Shown: positions 43,613-52,310 of the stretch, piece after piece | How the letters are laid out: each line of letters opens with the position of its first letter | Position numbering within the stretch: the stretch's first letter is position 1 | Assembly (NCBI RefSeq): GCF_013415845.1 | Contig: NZ_CP058907.1 | Location: forward strand, 3,782,001 to 3,846,000 | Source: Rhodopseudomonas palustris | Lineage (GTDB): Bacteria > Pseudomonadota > Alphaproteobacteria > Rhizobiales > Xanthobacteraceae | Direction: 5' to 3' | DNA: 64,000 bases | Notes under the pieces: model-generated | What the model was told of the DNA's origin: nothing | Databases searched by the model: none | Seen by the model: the letters and a program-made list of their open reading frames with translations, nothing else | Program-made: the position numbers and the translations under genes

Positions 43613-44938
43613 TCACGCCCGGAAGATCCGCTTCGCCGCACGTTCGGCGCTGCTCATGGCGGTCTTCACGTCTTCGCGGCCGGTGCAGTAGTTGGCGAAC
43701 ATGTCGACCACGACGAAGTCGGCGATCGCAGCGGCGGCGTTCTCGCCCATCTGGGCGTCGCCGGCCGGCGTCGAGGCGGTGCGGGCGACGTCGCGATACG
43801 GCGTGTTTTTCGGGTCCGCGGTCCACATCGGGTTCTTCTCGTAGTCGAGCAGGAACGGCGACAGATAGCCCTGCGCCGCCTCGACCCACGGGTTGAACTG
43901 CTCCGGCTCCATCATGAAAGCGGTGAATGCCTTGCAGGTCTGCGGGAACTTGGTGAAGTTGTAGATCAGGATCGGGAAGCCGAGATGCAGCTCGCGGGTC
44001 TTACCGTTGAGGCCGGCGGGCAGATGCGCGTGGTTGATATCCGCCGCCATCTCCTTGTTGTCTTTCTTCGCCGTGACGTAGATCGAGATGCCGTTGGTGG
44101 TCAGATAGAGCTGGCCGGCGAGAAACGCCTTGTTGTTGGAGGCGTCGTTCCACGACGCGGTGCCGGGAATGAAGTTCTCGTAAAGCCCCTTGACGTATTC
44201 GAGCGCCTTGGCGGTCTCAGGCGAATTGACGACGACCTTGCTGTCCTTGTCGATCAGCGCGCCGCCGTGCGCCCACAGCGCCCAGTGCAGCCAGCCATTG
44301 GCGTCGCCCGAGGCGTGGCCCAGCGCCATCCCGGCCGGCGTGCCGTTCTTGTTCAGGCCCTTCACCAGATCAGAGAAGCCGGCGAGATCCTTCGGAAACT
44401 CCTTGTGGCCGGCCTTCTCGGCCGCGCTGATCCGGTAGTTGACCAGACCACCGGTCGCCGCCACCGGAATGCCGATCCACTTGCCGTTGTACATGCCGTA
44501 GGCCTTGCCGGAGTCACTCCAGCCGCCGCACTTCTTGGCGAGATAATCGGCGACGTCGCTGACGTCGGTACATTTGTTCGGGAACAGGAACGGCAGCGAG
44601 TACAGGCCCCACACCATGTCGAGCCCCTGCCCGGTGTTGGCGGCGACCGACGCCTTCGGCTGGATGTCGTCGTAGGACTCGTTGGAGACGTTAATGGTGA
44701 CGTTGTTGGCCTTCTGGAAGGCATCGACGATCTTCATGAAGGCGACGTCTTCGGCTTCGACGAACCGCTTCCAGCGCAACAGATTGATCTTGGCGCCCGG
44801 TTCGGGCTTCCACGGCGAGGCCTGCGCCCAGGCCTTGGCGTAACCAAGCAACTGCTCGGCGGACATCGTCGCTACCGTGGCCAACGTGATCGCGCCACCC
44901 TTCAACAACGTGCGGCGATCGAGGGTAAAGTCCGTCAT
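43613..44938 (-). CDS. ABC sugar importer, periplasmic binding protein
   Basis: A 441-residue family 1 solute-binding protein. The N-terminus DRRTLLKGGA with a hydrophobic stretch resembles a twin-arginine (Tat) signal, cleaved near AWA-QA at about 39. The mature part keeps the family pattern (a VWGLYSLPFLFPNK segment and a WLHWALWAHGGALID cleft segment). Ligand not readable; the neighbouring dehydrogenase and dehydratase point to an aldonic acid, sugar or polyol. Confidence 0.9.
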   Translation of the reverse strand: MTDFTLDRRTLLKGGAITLATVATMSAEQLLGYAKAWAQASPWKPEPGAKINLLRWKRFVEAEDVAFMKIVDAFQKANNVTINVSNESYDDIQPKASVAANTGQGLDMVWGLYSLPFLFPNKCTDVSDVADYLAKKCGGWSDSGKAYGMYNGKWIGIPVAATGGLVNYRISAAEKAGHKEFPKDLAGFSDLVKGLNKNGTPAGMALGHASGDANGWLHWALWAHGGALIDKDSKVVVNSPETAKALEYVKGLYENFIPGTASWNDASNNKAFLAGQLYLTTNGISIYVTAKKDNKEMAADINHAHLPAGLNGKTRELHLGFPILIYNFTKFPQTCKAFTAFMMEPEQFNPWVEAAQGYLSPFLLDYEKNPMWTADPKNTPYRDVARTASTPAGDAQMGENAAAAIADFVVVDMFANYCTGREDVKTAMSSAERAAKRIFRA

Positions 44939-45014
44939 CTGTCGTTCACTCCCTATGTTCCGCTTTGTGCATTGGTTCGTTGATCGACCAATTCTCGTTT
45001 TCGTCTCTGACGCT

Positions 45015-46079
45015 CTAGATCCGCCGGCCGCTCTCCTTGTCGAACAGATGCGCGACGTCGGCGCGCGGCTGCAGATGGATCAGATCGCCGGGCCCGACCG
45101 GATGCCGCTCGCGAAAAACCGCGATCACTTCCTGATTTCCGACCCGGGCCACGATCTGGGTTTCCGAGCCGGTCGGTTCGACCACCGCGACCTCGGCCGG
45201 GATGCCACTATCTGCAAAGTCGAGATGCTCAGGGCGAATGCCGTAGGACACCGCGCGGCCATTGCCGTTCGCTGGCGCCGCGGCGATCGGCAGCTTGGCG
45301 CCGCTGGCGGTCTCGACGTAAGGCTGGCCGCCATTCACTTTCAGCGTGCCGTCGAGGAAGTTCATCGCCGGCGAACCGATGAAGCCGGCCACGAACTTAT
45401 TGTCGGGCCGGTCGTACAGGTCGAGCGGCGCGCCGATCTGCTCGACGATACCGTCCTGCATCACCACAATCTTGTCGGCCATCGTCATCGCCTCGATCTG
45501 ATCGTGGGTGACGTAGACCGTGGTGGTCTTCAGCCGCTGATGCAGCTCCTTGATTTCGGTGCGCATCGCCACCCGCAGCTTGGCGTCGAGGTTCGACAGC
45601 GGCTCGTCGAACAGGAACACCTGAGGATCGCGCACGATCGCCCGCCCCATGGCAACGCGCTGGCGCTGGCCGCCGGAGAGCTGGCGCGGATAGCGGTCGA
45701 GCAGCTTGCCGAGATCGAGGATGTCAGCCGCCCGCTGCACCTTGCTGTCGATGGTCTTCTGATCGGCGCCGCGCAGCTTCAGCGAGAAGCCCATGTTCTG
45801 GGCGACGGTCATGTGCGGATACAGCGCGTAGTTCTGGAACACCATGGCGATGTCCCGCTCCTTCGGCTGCACGTCGTTGACGACGCGCTCACCGATTGAG
45901 ATCGTTCCGGCAGTGATCTTCTCCAGCCCTGCGAGCATCCGCAGCAAAGTGGATTTGCCGCAGCCGGACGGGCCGACCAGAACGACGAACTCACCATCCT
46001 CGATGGGAACAGTCACGCCGTGCAATACTTCGAAGCCGCCGAAAGACTTACGCACGTCGTGAATCTGCACCGACGCCAT
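45015..46079 (-). CDS. ABC sugar importer, ATPase (MalK/UgpC type)
   Basis: A 354-residue ATPase. Walker A GPSGCGKST, signature LSGGQRQRVAMGRA, Walker B VFLFDEPLSNLDAKLR and the His switch YVTHDQ are all intact; the last 110 residues form the TOBE regulatory domain of carbohydrate importers. ATG at 46079 begins MASVQIHDV; a frame to 46148 adds a non-homologous leader. First gene of the importer operon, divergent from the dehydratase. Confidence 0.93.
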   Translation of the reverse strand: MASVQIHDVRKSFGGFEVLHGVTVPIEDGEFVVLVGPSGCGKSTLLRMLAGLEKITAGTISIGERVVNDVQPKERDIAMVFQNYALYPHMTVAQNMGFSLKLRGADQKTIDSKVQRAADILDLGKLLDRYPRQLSGGQRQRVAMGRAIVRDPQVFLFDEPLSNLDAKLRVAMRTEIKELHQRLKTTTVYVTHDQIEAMTMADKIVVMQDGIVEQIGAPLDLYDRPDNKFVAGFIGSPAMNFLDGTLKVNGGQPYVETASGAKLPIAAAPANGNGRAVSYGIRPEHLDFADSGIPAEVAVVEPTGSETQIVARVGNQEVIAVFRERHPVGPGDLIHLQPRADVAHLFDKESGRRI

Positions 46080-46205
46080 CCAGCACCTCCCGATGTCCCG
46101 CCATTTGCTGCGGTCGTTGCCGCCGGCGCGAGACTTATGTTGACGCAACTCTTAGCAGAATATTTCGCCGCTGTCGCGCTCGCAAATTAGTCCAGCGTGA
46201 TCACA

Positions 46206-46296
46206 CTACGCCGATTGCGTAGCGCGGTACGACATGCCAGCATGCGCGCCGTTCCATGCTCAGCTAAGGCGCTCAAAACATCCGCTGCAAGGATGT
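46206..46296. promoter_or_regulatory. Three inverted repeats in the divergent sugar-acid promoter
   Basis: Within the gap between the ATPase and dehydratase genes lie CTACGC-CGATT-GCGTAG (46206-46222), CATGC-CA-GCATG (46233-46244) and ACATCC-N7-GGATGT (46278-46296). Any could be an operator. No regulator gene adjoins, so the protein that reads them is elsewhere. Confidence 0.35.
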
Positions 46297-46315
46297 GTGC
46301 AGTGCGGGAGACACG

Positions 46316-48124
46316 ATGACGAAGCACGATGCCGGTACCCCCCGGCGCAAACTCCGGTCCAGCGAATGGTTCAACGATCCGCATAATCCGGGAATGACCG
46401 CGCTCTATCTGGAGCGCTATTTGAACTATGGACTGACCCGCGCGGAACTGCAGTCCGGCAAGCCGATCATCGGCATCGCTCAGACCGGCAACGATCTGTC
46501 GCCGTGCAACCGGCATCATCTCGATCTGGCGCATCGGGTGCGCGAAGGCATCCGCGCGGCCGGCGGCATCGCGATGGAATTCCCGGTGCATCCGATCCAG
46601 GAAACCGGCAAGCGGCCGACCGCCGCGCTCGATCGCAATCTCGCTTATCTCGGGCTGGTCGAAGTGCTGTTCGGCTATCCGCTCGACGGCGTGGTGCTGA
46701 CCACCGGCTGCGACAAGACCACACCGGCCTGCCTGATGGCGGCTGCGACTGTCAACATTCCGGCGATCGTGCTGTCGGGTGGGCCGATGCTCAACGGCTG
46801 GCACAATGGCGAGCGCACTGGCTCCGGCACGGTGGTGTGGAAGTCGCGCGAGCGGCTCGCTGCCGGCGAAATCGACTACGAACAGTTCATGGAGATCGTG
46901 GCGTCCTCGGCCCCCTCGGTCGGGCACTGCAACACCATGGGCACCGCCTCGACGATGAACTCGCTGGCCGAAGCGCTCGGCATGTCGCTGCCCGGCTGCG
47001 CGGCGATCCCGGCGCCGTATCGCGAACGCGGCCAGATCGCCTACGAGACCGGCGTGCGCGCGGTCGAGATGGTGTGGGAGGATTTGAAGCCGTCCGACAT
47101 CCTGACGCGCAAAGCGTTCGAGAACGCCATCGTAGTCAATTCGGCGATCGGCGGCTCGACCAACGCACCGATCCACCTCAACGCGCTGGCCCGCCACGTC
47201 GGCGTGGAGCTGTCGATCGACGACTGGCAGAGCGTCGGCCACGCGATTCCGCTGCTGGTCAATCTGCAGCCCGCCGGCCTCTATCTCGGCGAGGAGTATC
47301 ACCGCGCCGGCGGCGTGCCGACCGTCGTCGGCGAATTGATGCGCCACGGCAAGATCCACCAGGATGCGCTAACGGTGAACGGCAAGACCATGGGCGAGAA
47401 CTGCGCGGGCGCGCCCGCCCCCGATGGCGAGGTGATCCATCGCTACGACACGCCGCTGGTGCACGACGCCGGCTTCCTGGTGCTGCGCGGCAATCTGTTC
47501 GATTCCGCGATCATGAAGACCAGCGTGATCAGCCTCGAGTTCCGCGAGCGCTATCTGTCCAATCCGAAGGACCCGAACGCGTTCGAAGGTCGCGCCATCG
47601 TGTTCGAAGGGCCGGAGGACTATCACCACCGCATCGACGATCCGGCGCTCGATATCGACGAGCACTGCATCCTGTTCGTGCGCGGCACCGGCCCGATCGG
47701 TTATCCGGGCGGCGCCGAAGTAGTCAACATGCAGCCGCCGGCAGCGCTGATCAAACGCGGCATCCACTCGCTGCCGTGCATCGGCGACGGCCGCCAGTCC
47801 GGCACCTCGGGCTCGCCGTCGATCCTCAACGCGACGCCGGAAGCCGCTGCGAATGGCGGGCTGGCACTGCTGAAGACGGGCGACAAGGTTCGCATCGACC
47901 TCAACAAGGGCAGCGCCGACATCCTGATCTCGGACGAGGAGTTGAAGCAGCGCCGCGCCGATCTCGCCGCGCATGGCGGCTTCGCCTATCCGAAGCACCA
48001 GACGCCGTGGCAGGAGCTGTATCGCTCCACGGTCGGCCAGCACGCCACCGGCGCCTGCATGGAGTTCGCCACCCGCTACCAGAACATCGCCGGCGCCGTC
48101 GGCGTGGCGCGGCATAATCATTGA
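46316..48124 (+). CDS. IlvD/Edd-family sugar-acid dehydratase
   Basis: A 602-residue Fe-S dehydratase, of the type that turns an aldonic acid into a 2-keto-3-deoxy acid. Cys64 (SPCN), Cys132 (GCDKTTP) and Cys205 (HCNTMGTAS) are the three cluster ligands, spaced 68 and 73 residues apart, the spacing recalled for [2Fe-2S] L-arabinonate dehydratase of Rhizobium. ATG at 46316 has GGGAG upstream; a start at 46295 is possible. Distinction from biosynthetic dihydroxyacid dehydratase rests on this spacing and the sugar-transport context. It leads the rightward transcript with two SDRs. Confidence 0.9.
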   Translation: MTKHDAGTPRRKLRSSEWFNDPHNPGMTALYLERYLNYGLTRAELQSGKPIIGIAQTGNDLSPCNRHHLDLAHRVREGIRAAGGIAMEFPVHPIQETGKRPTAALDRNLAYLGLVEVLFGYPLDGVVLTTGCDKTTPACLMAAATVNIPAIVLSGGPMLNGWHNGERTGSGTVVWKSRERLAAGEIDYEQFMEIVASSAPSVGHCNTMGTASTMNSLAEALGMSLPGCAAIPAPYRERGQIAYETGVRAVEMVWEDLKPSDILTRKAFENAIVVNSAIGGSTNAPIHLNALARHVGVELSIDDWQSVGHAIPLLVNLQPAGLYLGEEYHRAGGVPTVVGELMRHGKIHQDALTVNGKTMGENCAGAPAPDGEVIHRYDTPLVHDAGFLVLRGNLFDSAIMKTSVISLEFRERYLSNPKDPNAFEGRAIVFEGPEDYHHRIDDPALDIDEHCILFVRGTGPIGYPGGAEVVNMQPPAALIKRGIHSLPCIGDGRQSGTSGSPSILNATPEAAANGGLALLKTGDKVRIDLNKGSADILISDEELKQRRADLAAHGGFAYPKHQTPWQELYRSTVGQHATGACMEFATRYQNIAGAVGVARHNH

Positions 48125-48161
48125 TGAGAGTGGCTCGGGCACGCAAATGCCCCGTTAAGAT

Positions 48162-48239
48162 CGTCATGCGCGGGCTTGACCCGCGCATCCATCATCACAC
48201 GAAGAACGATGGATGGCCGGGTCAAGCCCGGCCATGACG
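48162..48239. repeat. Type 1 palindromic repeat, hybrid arms
   Basis: Left arm CGTCATGCGCGGGCTTGACCC (CGCGGG variant), right arm ...GGCCGGGTCAAGCCCGGCCATGACG (GGCCGGG variant), joined by ATCCATC/GATGGAT. It is the mirror arrangement of the copy at 16747. It lies between the dehydratase and the first SDR. Confidence 0.88.
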
Positions 48240-48257
48240 TCGTCGGGAGGAAACAGC

Positions 48258-48992
48258 ATGACCGACCGCCTGAAAGGCAAACGCGCGTTCGTCACCGCGG
48301 CGGCGGCGGGGATTGGGCGGGCATCGGCGATTGCGTTTGCGCGCGAGGGCGCCGAGGTGTTCGCGACCGATATCGATGACGCCGGGCTTGCCTCACTCGC
48401 CGAGCACGGCATTGCGCGGACCGCGAAGCTCGACGTCCGCGACACCGCGGCAGTCGAAGCGATCGCCCGAGAGGCCGGCACCGTCGACATTCTGCTCAAC
48501 GCCGCCGGCTTCGTGCATCACGGCACGGTGCTCGACTGTTCGGATGCGGATTGGGATTTCTCGTTCGACCTCAACGTCAAGTCGATGCACCGCACCATCC
48601 GTGCGTTTCTGCCCGCGATGCTGGAAGCGGGCCGCGGCTCGATCGTCAACATCTCGTCGGCCGCCGGCGTCTTCAAAGCGGCGCCGAACCGCTACGTCTA
48701 TGGCGCAACGAAAGCCGCGGTGGCGGCGCTGACGCGCGCGGTCGCGGTCGATTTCATCACCCGTGGTATCCGCTGCAACGCGATCTGCCCGGGCACGATC
48801 GAAACCCCCTCAATGCTCGGCCGCGCCGCCGCGCTCGGGCCGCAGGGGCGCGAGATGTTCGTGTCGCGCCAACCGATGGGCCGTCTCGGCAACGCCGAAG
48901 AGATCGCCGCGCTGGCAGTGTACCTCGCCTCCGACGAAAGCGCTTTCACCACTGGCGTCGCGCATATCATCGACGGCGGTTGGACGTTGTGA
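48258..48992 (+). CDS. SDR dehydrogenase, possibly 2-keto-3-deoxy-sugar-acid type
   Basis: A 244-residue classical SDR. The cofactor loop is TAAAAGIGRA rather than TGxxxGIG, a variant shared with the BDH2-like branch that includes 2-keto-3-deoxy-L-fuconate dehydrogenase; the catalytic pair is YGATK and Ser lies in NISSAAG. The branch oxidises 2-keto-3-deoxy acids made by the dehydratase family, consistent with position, but 3-hydroxybutyrate-like substrates are also possible. ATG at 48258 has GGAGG upstream; the longer frame starts in a repeat. Confidence 0.85.
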   Translation: MTDRLKGKRAFVTAAAAGIGRASAIAFAREGAEVFATDIDDAGLASLAEHGIARTAKLDVRDTAAVEAIAREAGTVDILLNAAGFVHHGTVLDCSDADWDFSFDLNVKSMHRTIRAFLPAMLEAGRGSIVNISSAAGVFKAAPNRYVYGATKAAVAALTRAVAVDFITRGIRCNAICPGTIETPSMLGRAAALGPQGREMFVSRQPMGRLGNAEEIAALAVYLASDESAFTTGVAHIIDGGWTL

Positions 48993-49015
48993 ATCCTTTC
49001 GCTGGGATCGAAGAT

Positions 49016-49097
49016 CGTCATTGCGAGGAGCGAAGCGACGAAGCAATCCAGTTCAGTGCTCGTAGTCCTGGATTGCTTCGCTTCGCTCGCAATGACG
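49016..49097. repeat. Type 3 palindromic repeat (GCAATCCA arms)
   Basis: CGTCATTGCGAG-GAGCGAAGCGACGAAGCAATCCA against TGGATTGCTTCG-CTTCGCTCGCAATGACG: near-perfect arms of about 33 bases around a short centre. It fills the gap between the two SDR genes. Only one copy of this kind is in the window. Confidence 0.9.
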
Positions 49098-49131
49098 GAG
49101 TTGCCGAATAGGATCAGAGGACACTGCAGCC

Positions 49132-49881
49132 ATGAACACCATCGACCTCAACCACCGCTGCGCCGTGGTCACCGGCGGGGCGCAGGGGATTGGGCGGGCG
49201 ATCGCGGAGCGGTTCGTTGCATCGGGGGCCAAGGTGGCGCTGTGGGACCACGACTTCGCGCTGGCCGAGCGGACCGCCAAGGAGATCGGCGACGACGTAA
49301 CGATCGCCGTCGCGGTCGATGTCACCGATCCTGCTGCGGTCGACCGCGCCCGTGACGTAACGCTGCAGGCGTTCGGCAAGATCGACATCCTGGTCAACAA
49401 TGCCGGGATCGCCGGCGTCAACAAGACGGTGTGGGAGACCGACTACGCCGAGTGGCAACGGGTGTTGAAGCTGAACCTCGACGGCCCGTTTCTGTGCTGC
49501 AAGTCGGTGGTGCCGTCGATGATCGCGCATAAATACGGCCGCATCGTCAACATCGCCTCGATCGCCGGCAAGGAAGGCAACCCGAACGCCGCGCACTACT
49601 CGGCCTCGAAGGCCGGCGTGATCGCGCTGACCAAGTCGCTCGGCAAGGAGCTGGCGTCCTACGACATCTCGGTCAACGCGGTGACGCCGGCCGCAGCGCG
49701 CACCGCGATCTTCGACCAGATGACCCAGCAGCATATCGATTTCATGCTGTCGAAGATCCCGAAGGGCCGCTTCGTGCTGGTGGAAGAAGTCGCCGCCCTG
49801 GTGGCATGGCTGGCGTCCGAAGACTGCGCGTTCTCGACCGGCGCAGTGTTCGACATTTCCGGCGGACGCGCGACGTATTGA
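49132..49881 (+). CDS. SDR oxidoreductase (FabG-like)
   Basis: A 249-residue classical SDR with VTGGAQGIGRA at about 13-23, NNAGIAG, and the catalytic YSASK with SIAGKEG upstream Ser. It begins MNTIDLNHRCAVV. By context it is a second sugar- or polyol-related dehydrogenase rather than fatty-acid FabG: it closes the dehydratase/SDR transcript, and no acyl-carrier genes adjoin. Confidence 0.87.
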   Translation: MNTIDLNHRCAVVTGGAQGIGRAIAERFVASGAKVALWDHDFALAERTAKEIGDDVTIAVAVDVTDPAAVDRARDVTLQAFGKIDILVNNAGIAGVNKTVWETDYAEWQRVLKLNLDGPFLCCKSVVPSMIAHKYGRIVNIASIAGKEGNPNAAHYSASKAGVIALTKSLGKELASYDISVNAVTPAAARTAIFDQMTQQHIDFMLSKIPKGRFVLVEEVAALVAWLASEDCAFSTGAVFDISGGRATY

Positions 49882-49898
49882 GCTCGCGCATGCCCCAA

Positions 49899-50027
49899 CA
49901 CGTCATTCCGGGGCGCTCGCGTCAGCGAGCGAACCCGGAATCCCGAGGTTGTTAGCAAAGAACCTGACGAGCGCCCTGCCTGCATCGAGATTCCGGGTTC
50001 GCCGCTTGGCGGCGCCCCGGAATGACG
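49899..50027. repeat. Type 2 palindromic repeat, long spacer
   Basis: CGTCATTCCGGGGCG...GAACCCGGAATCCCG and GATTCCGGGTTCGCCGC...CCCCGGAATGACG, with a longer unpaired centre than the other copies. It separates the SDR gene from the convergent tonB gene and may serve as their shared 3' border. Confidence 0.88.
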
Positions 50028-50046
50028 GCGCTGAGGACGTGGTCCG

Positions 50047-50841
50047 CTACCCCTTCCCCTTGGTCCGGAAGATCACCGGCAGGCTGAAGGTCAGGCCTTC
50101 GTCGGCGACCAGCGGCGGGGGTGCCGGGACGGGGTCGGAACGCTTGATCATGTCGAGCGCGGCCTGATCGAACGCGGCGTCGCCGGAGCCTTCGACGATC
50201 CGCATCGACAGCACATGACCGACGCGGTCGAGTTCGAAGCCGACGACGATCCGCACGTTCTTCTGCGCGGCCTCCTTCGGGTAGCGCTTGTGCTTGTCGA
50301 GATACGCCACCAGCTCCTTCTGCCAGGTGGCGCGGATGCGGGCGGCGGCCTTGCCGACGCCCTGCGCTGGCGCGACCGAGCGCGGACCTTCCTTGGCGGA
50401 CTCGTTGCTCGGCATCGCGGTCGCTTCAGCGGCGACCGACTCGGTCGAGGCCTGCTGCTGTTGCTGCGCCTTTTCCTTCTGCTCCTCGTCGACCTTCTTC
50501 GGCGTCTCGGTGGTGACGACGCGGTCCGGCTCCTCGGTCTCCTGCGGCGTGTCCTTCGGCAGGTCGGAGTCCTTGACCTCGGCCTTCTGCTCGTTGAGCG
50601 CCGGCGACGCCATCGAGGCCTCGGTGTCCGGGCCCGGCGGCAGATCGGAAGCCTCGATCTTCGGCGACATCATCTCGACGCCGACCTCGATCGCCGGCGC
50701 GCCGAGCGCGTCGTCGTCGGCATCTTCCGGCATGCTGACCAGCGCCAGCGCGGCGCCGCCGACGTGCAACGCCACGGCGCCCACGGCGGCCATCAGCCAG
50801 AGCCGGTAGGTGCCATTGCGGTTGAGGTCAGGGTCGGTCAT
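50047..50841 (-). CDS. tonB: Energy transducer TonB
   Basis: A 264-residue TonB. A short cytoplasmic start leads to one membrane segment at about 12-32 (LWLMAAVGAVALHVGG, keeping the conserved His), then a Pro/Glu/Gln-rich periplasmic linker, then the C-terminal TonB domain from about 175 (YPKEAAQKNVRIVVGFELDR). It transmits the proton-motive force from ExbB/ExbD to outer-membrane receptors such as the one in this operon. Last gene of the set, 104 bases from exbD with two hairpins between. Confidence 0.93.
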   Translation of the reverse strand: MTDPDLNRNGTYRLWLMAAVGAVALHVGGAALALVSMPEDADDDALGAPAIEVGVEMMSPKIEASDLPPGPDTEASMASPALNEQKAEVKDSDLPKDTPQETEEPDRVVTTETPKKVDEEQKEKAQQQQQASTESVAAEATAMPSNESAKEGPRSVAPAQGVGKAAARIRATWQKELVAYLDKHKRYPKEAAQKNVRIVVGFELDRVGHVLSMRIVEGSGDAAFDQAALDMIKRSDPVPAPPPLVADEGLTFSLPVIFRTKGKG

Positions 50842-50853
50842 GCGATTGCGTTT

Positions 50854-50868
50854 CTAACAAAGTGCAAC
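50854..50868 (-). promoter_or_regulatory. Motif shared by tonB and receptor leaders
   Basis: On the minus strand GTTGCACTTTGTTAG, ending 13 bases before tonB. A nearly identical 15-mer (GTTGCACTTGATTAG, 13 of 15 bases equal) precedes the receptor gene in the same orientation. Probably an iron-related control site. Confidence 0.45.
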
Positions 50869-50884
50869 TGTGTTTGCGAGCGGA

Positions 50885-50923
50885 CCGGAACCATCCGGAC
50901 GGCAAAGCCTCAATGGCTTTGCC
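50885..50923. other. Tandem hairpins between exbD and tonB
   Basis: CCGGA-ACCA-TCCGG and GGCAAAGCC-TCAAT-GGCTTTGCC form two adjacent perfect stems (5 and 9 bp). No T-run follows on the minus strand. They could attenuate read-through or protect the upstream message so that tonB is made in a different ratio to exbB/exbD. Confidence 0.5.
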
Positions 50924-50945
50924 TCGTCCCCTCGCGCAAGGACGG

Positions 50946-51395
50946 CTAATTGCCGTCCGGCTTGGCGCCGGGCACCGCTTCCAGCGCCACCAGCTTGATC
51001 TTGGCGTAGCCGCCAGAGCGCAGCATCTCCAGCACCTCCATCAACTCGCCGTACGGCACCGCGCGATCGGCACGCAGGAAGATGAAGCGGTCCTTGGTCA
51101 TGTCCGGCATCGTGTCGAGCGTCTTCACCAGGTCGACGCGCTTGACCTGGTTCTCGCCGATCGCCACCGCGAGGTCGGACTTAATGCTGACATAGGTCGG
51201 CTTGTCGGGCCGCTTCTGCGGGGTGGCACTCGAGGTCGGCAGGCTGACCGGCAGGTCGACCGTCGACAGCGGCGCCGCCACCATGAAGATGATCAGCAGC
51301 ACCAGCATCACGTCGATGAACGGCGTGACGTTGATCTCGTGGGTCTCGTCGAAATCGTCGTCGAGATCGTCGGAATTGCCGAGCGAAACAGCCAT
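50946..51395 (-). CDS. exbD: Biopolymer transport protein ExbD
   Basis: A 149-residue ExbD with one N-terminal membrane segment (INVTPFIDVMLVLLIIFMVAAP, about 22-43) that carries the conserved proton-carrying Asp29, then a periplasmic domain. It works in the inner-membrane ExbB-ExbD motor that energises TonB. It starts 3 bases after exbB. Confidence 0.93.
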   Translation of the reverse strand: MAVSLGNSDDLDDDFDETHEINVTPFIDVMLVLLIIFMVAAPLSTVDLPVSLPTSSATPQKRPDKPTYVSIKSDLAVAIGENQVKRVDLVKTLDTMPDMTKDRFIFLRADRAVPYGELMEVLEMLRSGGYAKIKLVALEAVPGAKPDGN

Positions 51396-51398
51396 CGC

Positions 51399-52310
51399 TC
51401 ACTCCGCCGCGCGGGCGCGATGGGCGCTGCCGTGGCTGCGATCGAGATCGCGCGACAGCAACCGGCCGGCGGCGCCGGAGGCGCGGGCGACCAGTTCGAG
51501 ATACAGTTTAATCTCGCGCGAGAAGTGATTGTAGATGATCACCGCCGGGATCGCAGCGACGAGGCCGATCGCAGTCGCGAGCAGCGCTTCGGCGATGCCG
51601 GGCGCGACCACCGCGAGGTTGGTGGTCTGCGACTTCGAAATGCCGATGAAGCTGTTCATGATGCCCCACACCGTGCCGAACAGGCCGATGAACGGTGCGG
51701 TGGCGCCGATGGTGGCGAGGAAGCCCATGCCGCGGCGCATGTGACGGCCTTCGGCGCGCACATACTCGCTGAACGACGACGCCGCGCGCTCCTTGATGCC
51801 TTCATCGCTCGACAGACCGGCCGACAGCTTCGCCTCGCGCAGCGCGGCGGCGAGCAACATCGACAGCACGCTGTGCTTGTCACCGAGCGCCATCTGCGCC
51901 TCGGCCAGCGAGCGCGATTCACCGATCTGCTTCAGCGAGCGGCGCAGCCGGAAACGGGCGCGGCCGAGCTCGACCTTCTTGGCGATGAAGATCGTCCAGG
52001 TGATCACCGAAGAGATCGCCAGACCGATCATGACGATTTTGACGATGATGTCGGCGTTGAGGAACATCGTCCACGGCGACAGCTCGGACAGGCCGGGCGT
52101 GACGCTACCCGGCTGATGCCCAGCCTCCGGCAACGCCTGCGATGCAGCCGGCGCGGGAGCCGTGGCGGCCGGCGCGGGAGCCGCGGGTTGCGACGGTGCG
52201 GTGGCGGCGGGAGGCGACGCCGGCTGTTGTGCGACGGACGGCGCGAGCGGCGCGGACAGCGACAGTGCGATCAGGGCAACGCCGATCGATCGGAATCTCA
52301 ACTTGTTCAT
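51399..52310 (-). CDS. exbB: MotA/TolQ/ExbB proton channel protein ExbB
   Basis: A 303-residue ExbB with an N-terminal signal-like segment and a Pro/Ala-rich extension to about 75, the long form common in alphaproteobacteria. Three membrane spans follow; the second and third carry [21 protein letters not shown] and [27 protein letters not shown], which line the proton channel. ATG overlaps the hydroxylase stop (ATGA), so it is coupled to the preceding iron-regulated gene. Confidence 0.93.
   Translation of the reverse strand: MNKLRFRSIGVALIALSLSAPLAPSVAQQPASPPAATAPSQPAAPAPAATAPAPAASQALPEAGHQPGSVTPGLSELSPWTMFLNADIIVKIVMIGLAISSVITWTIFIAKKVELGRARFRLRRSLKQIGESRSLAEAQMALGDKHSVLSMLLAAALREAKLSAGLSSDEGIKERAASSFSEYVRAEGRHMRRGMGFLATIGATAPFIGLFGTVWGIMNSFIGISKSQTTNLAVVAPGIAEALLATAIGLVAAIPAVIIYNHFSREIKLYLELVARASGAAGRLLSRDLDRSHGSAHRARAAE

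Noticed and set aside
11303..50027. Possible CRISPR array from the recurrent repeats
   Set aside because: The repeats are long inverted repeats spread kilobases apart, not short direct repeats with regular spacers, and no cas genes are present.
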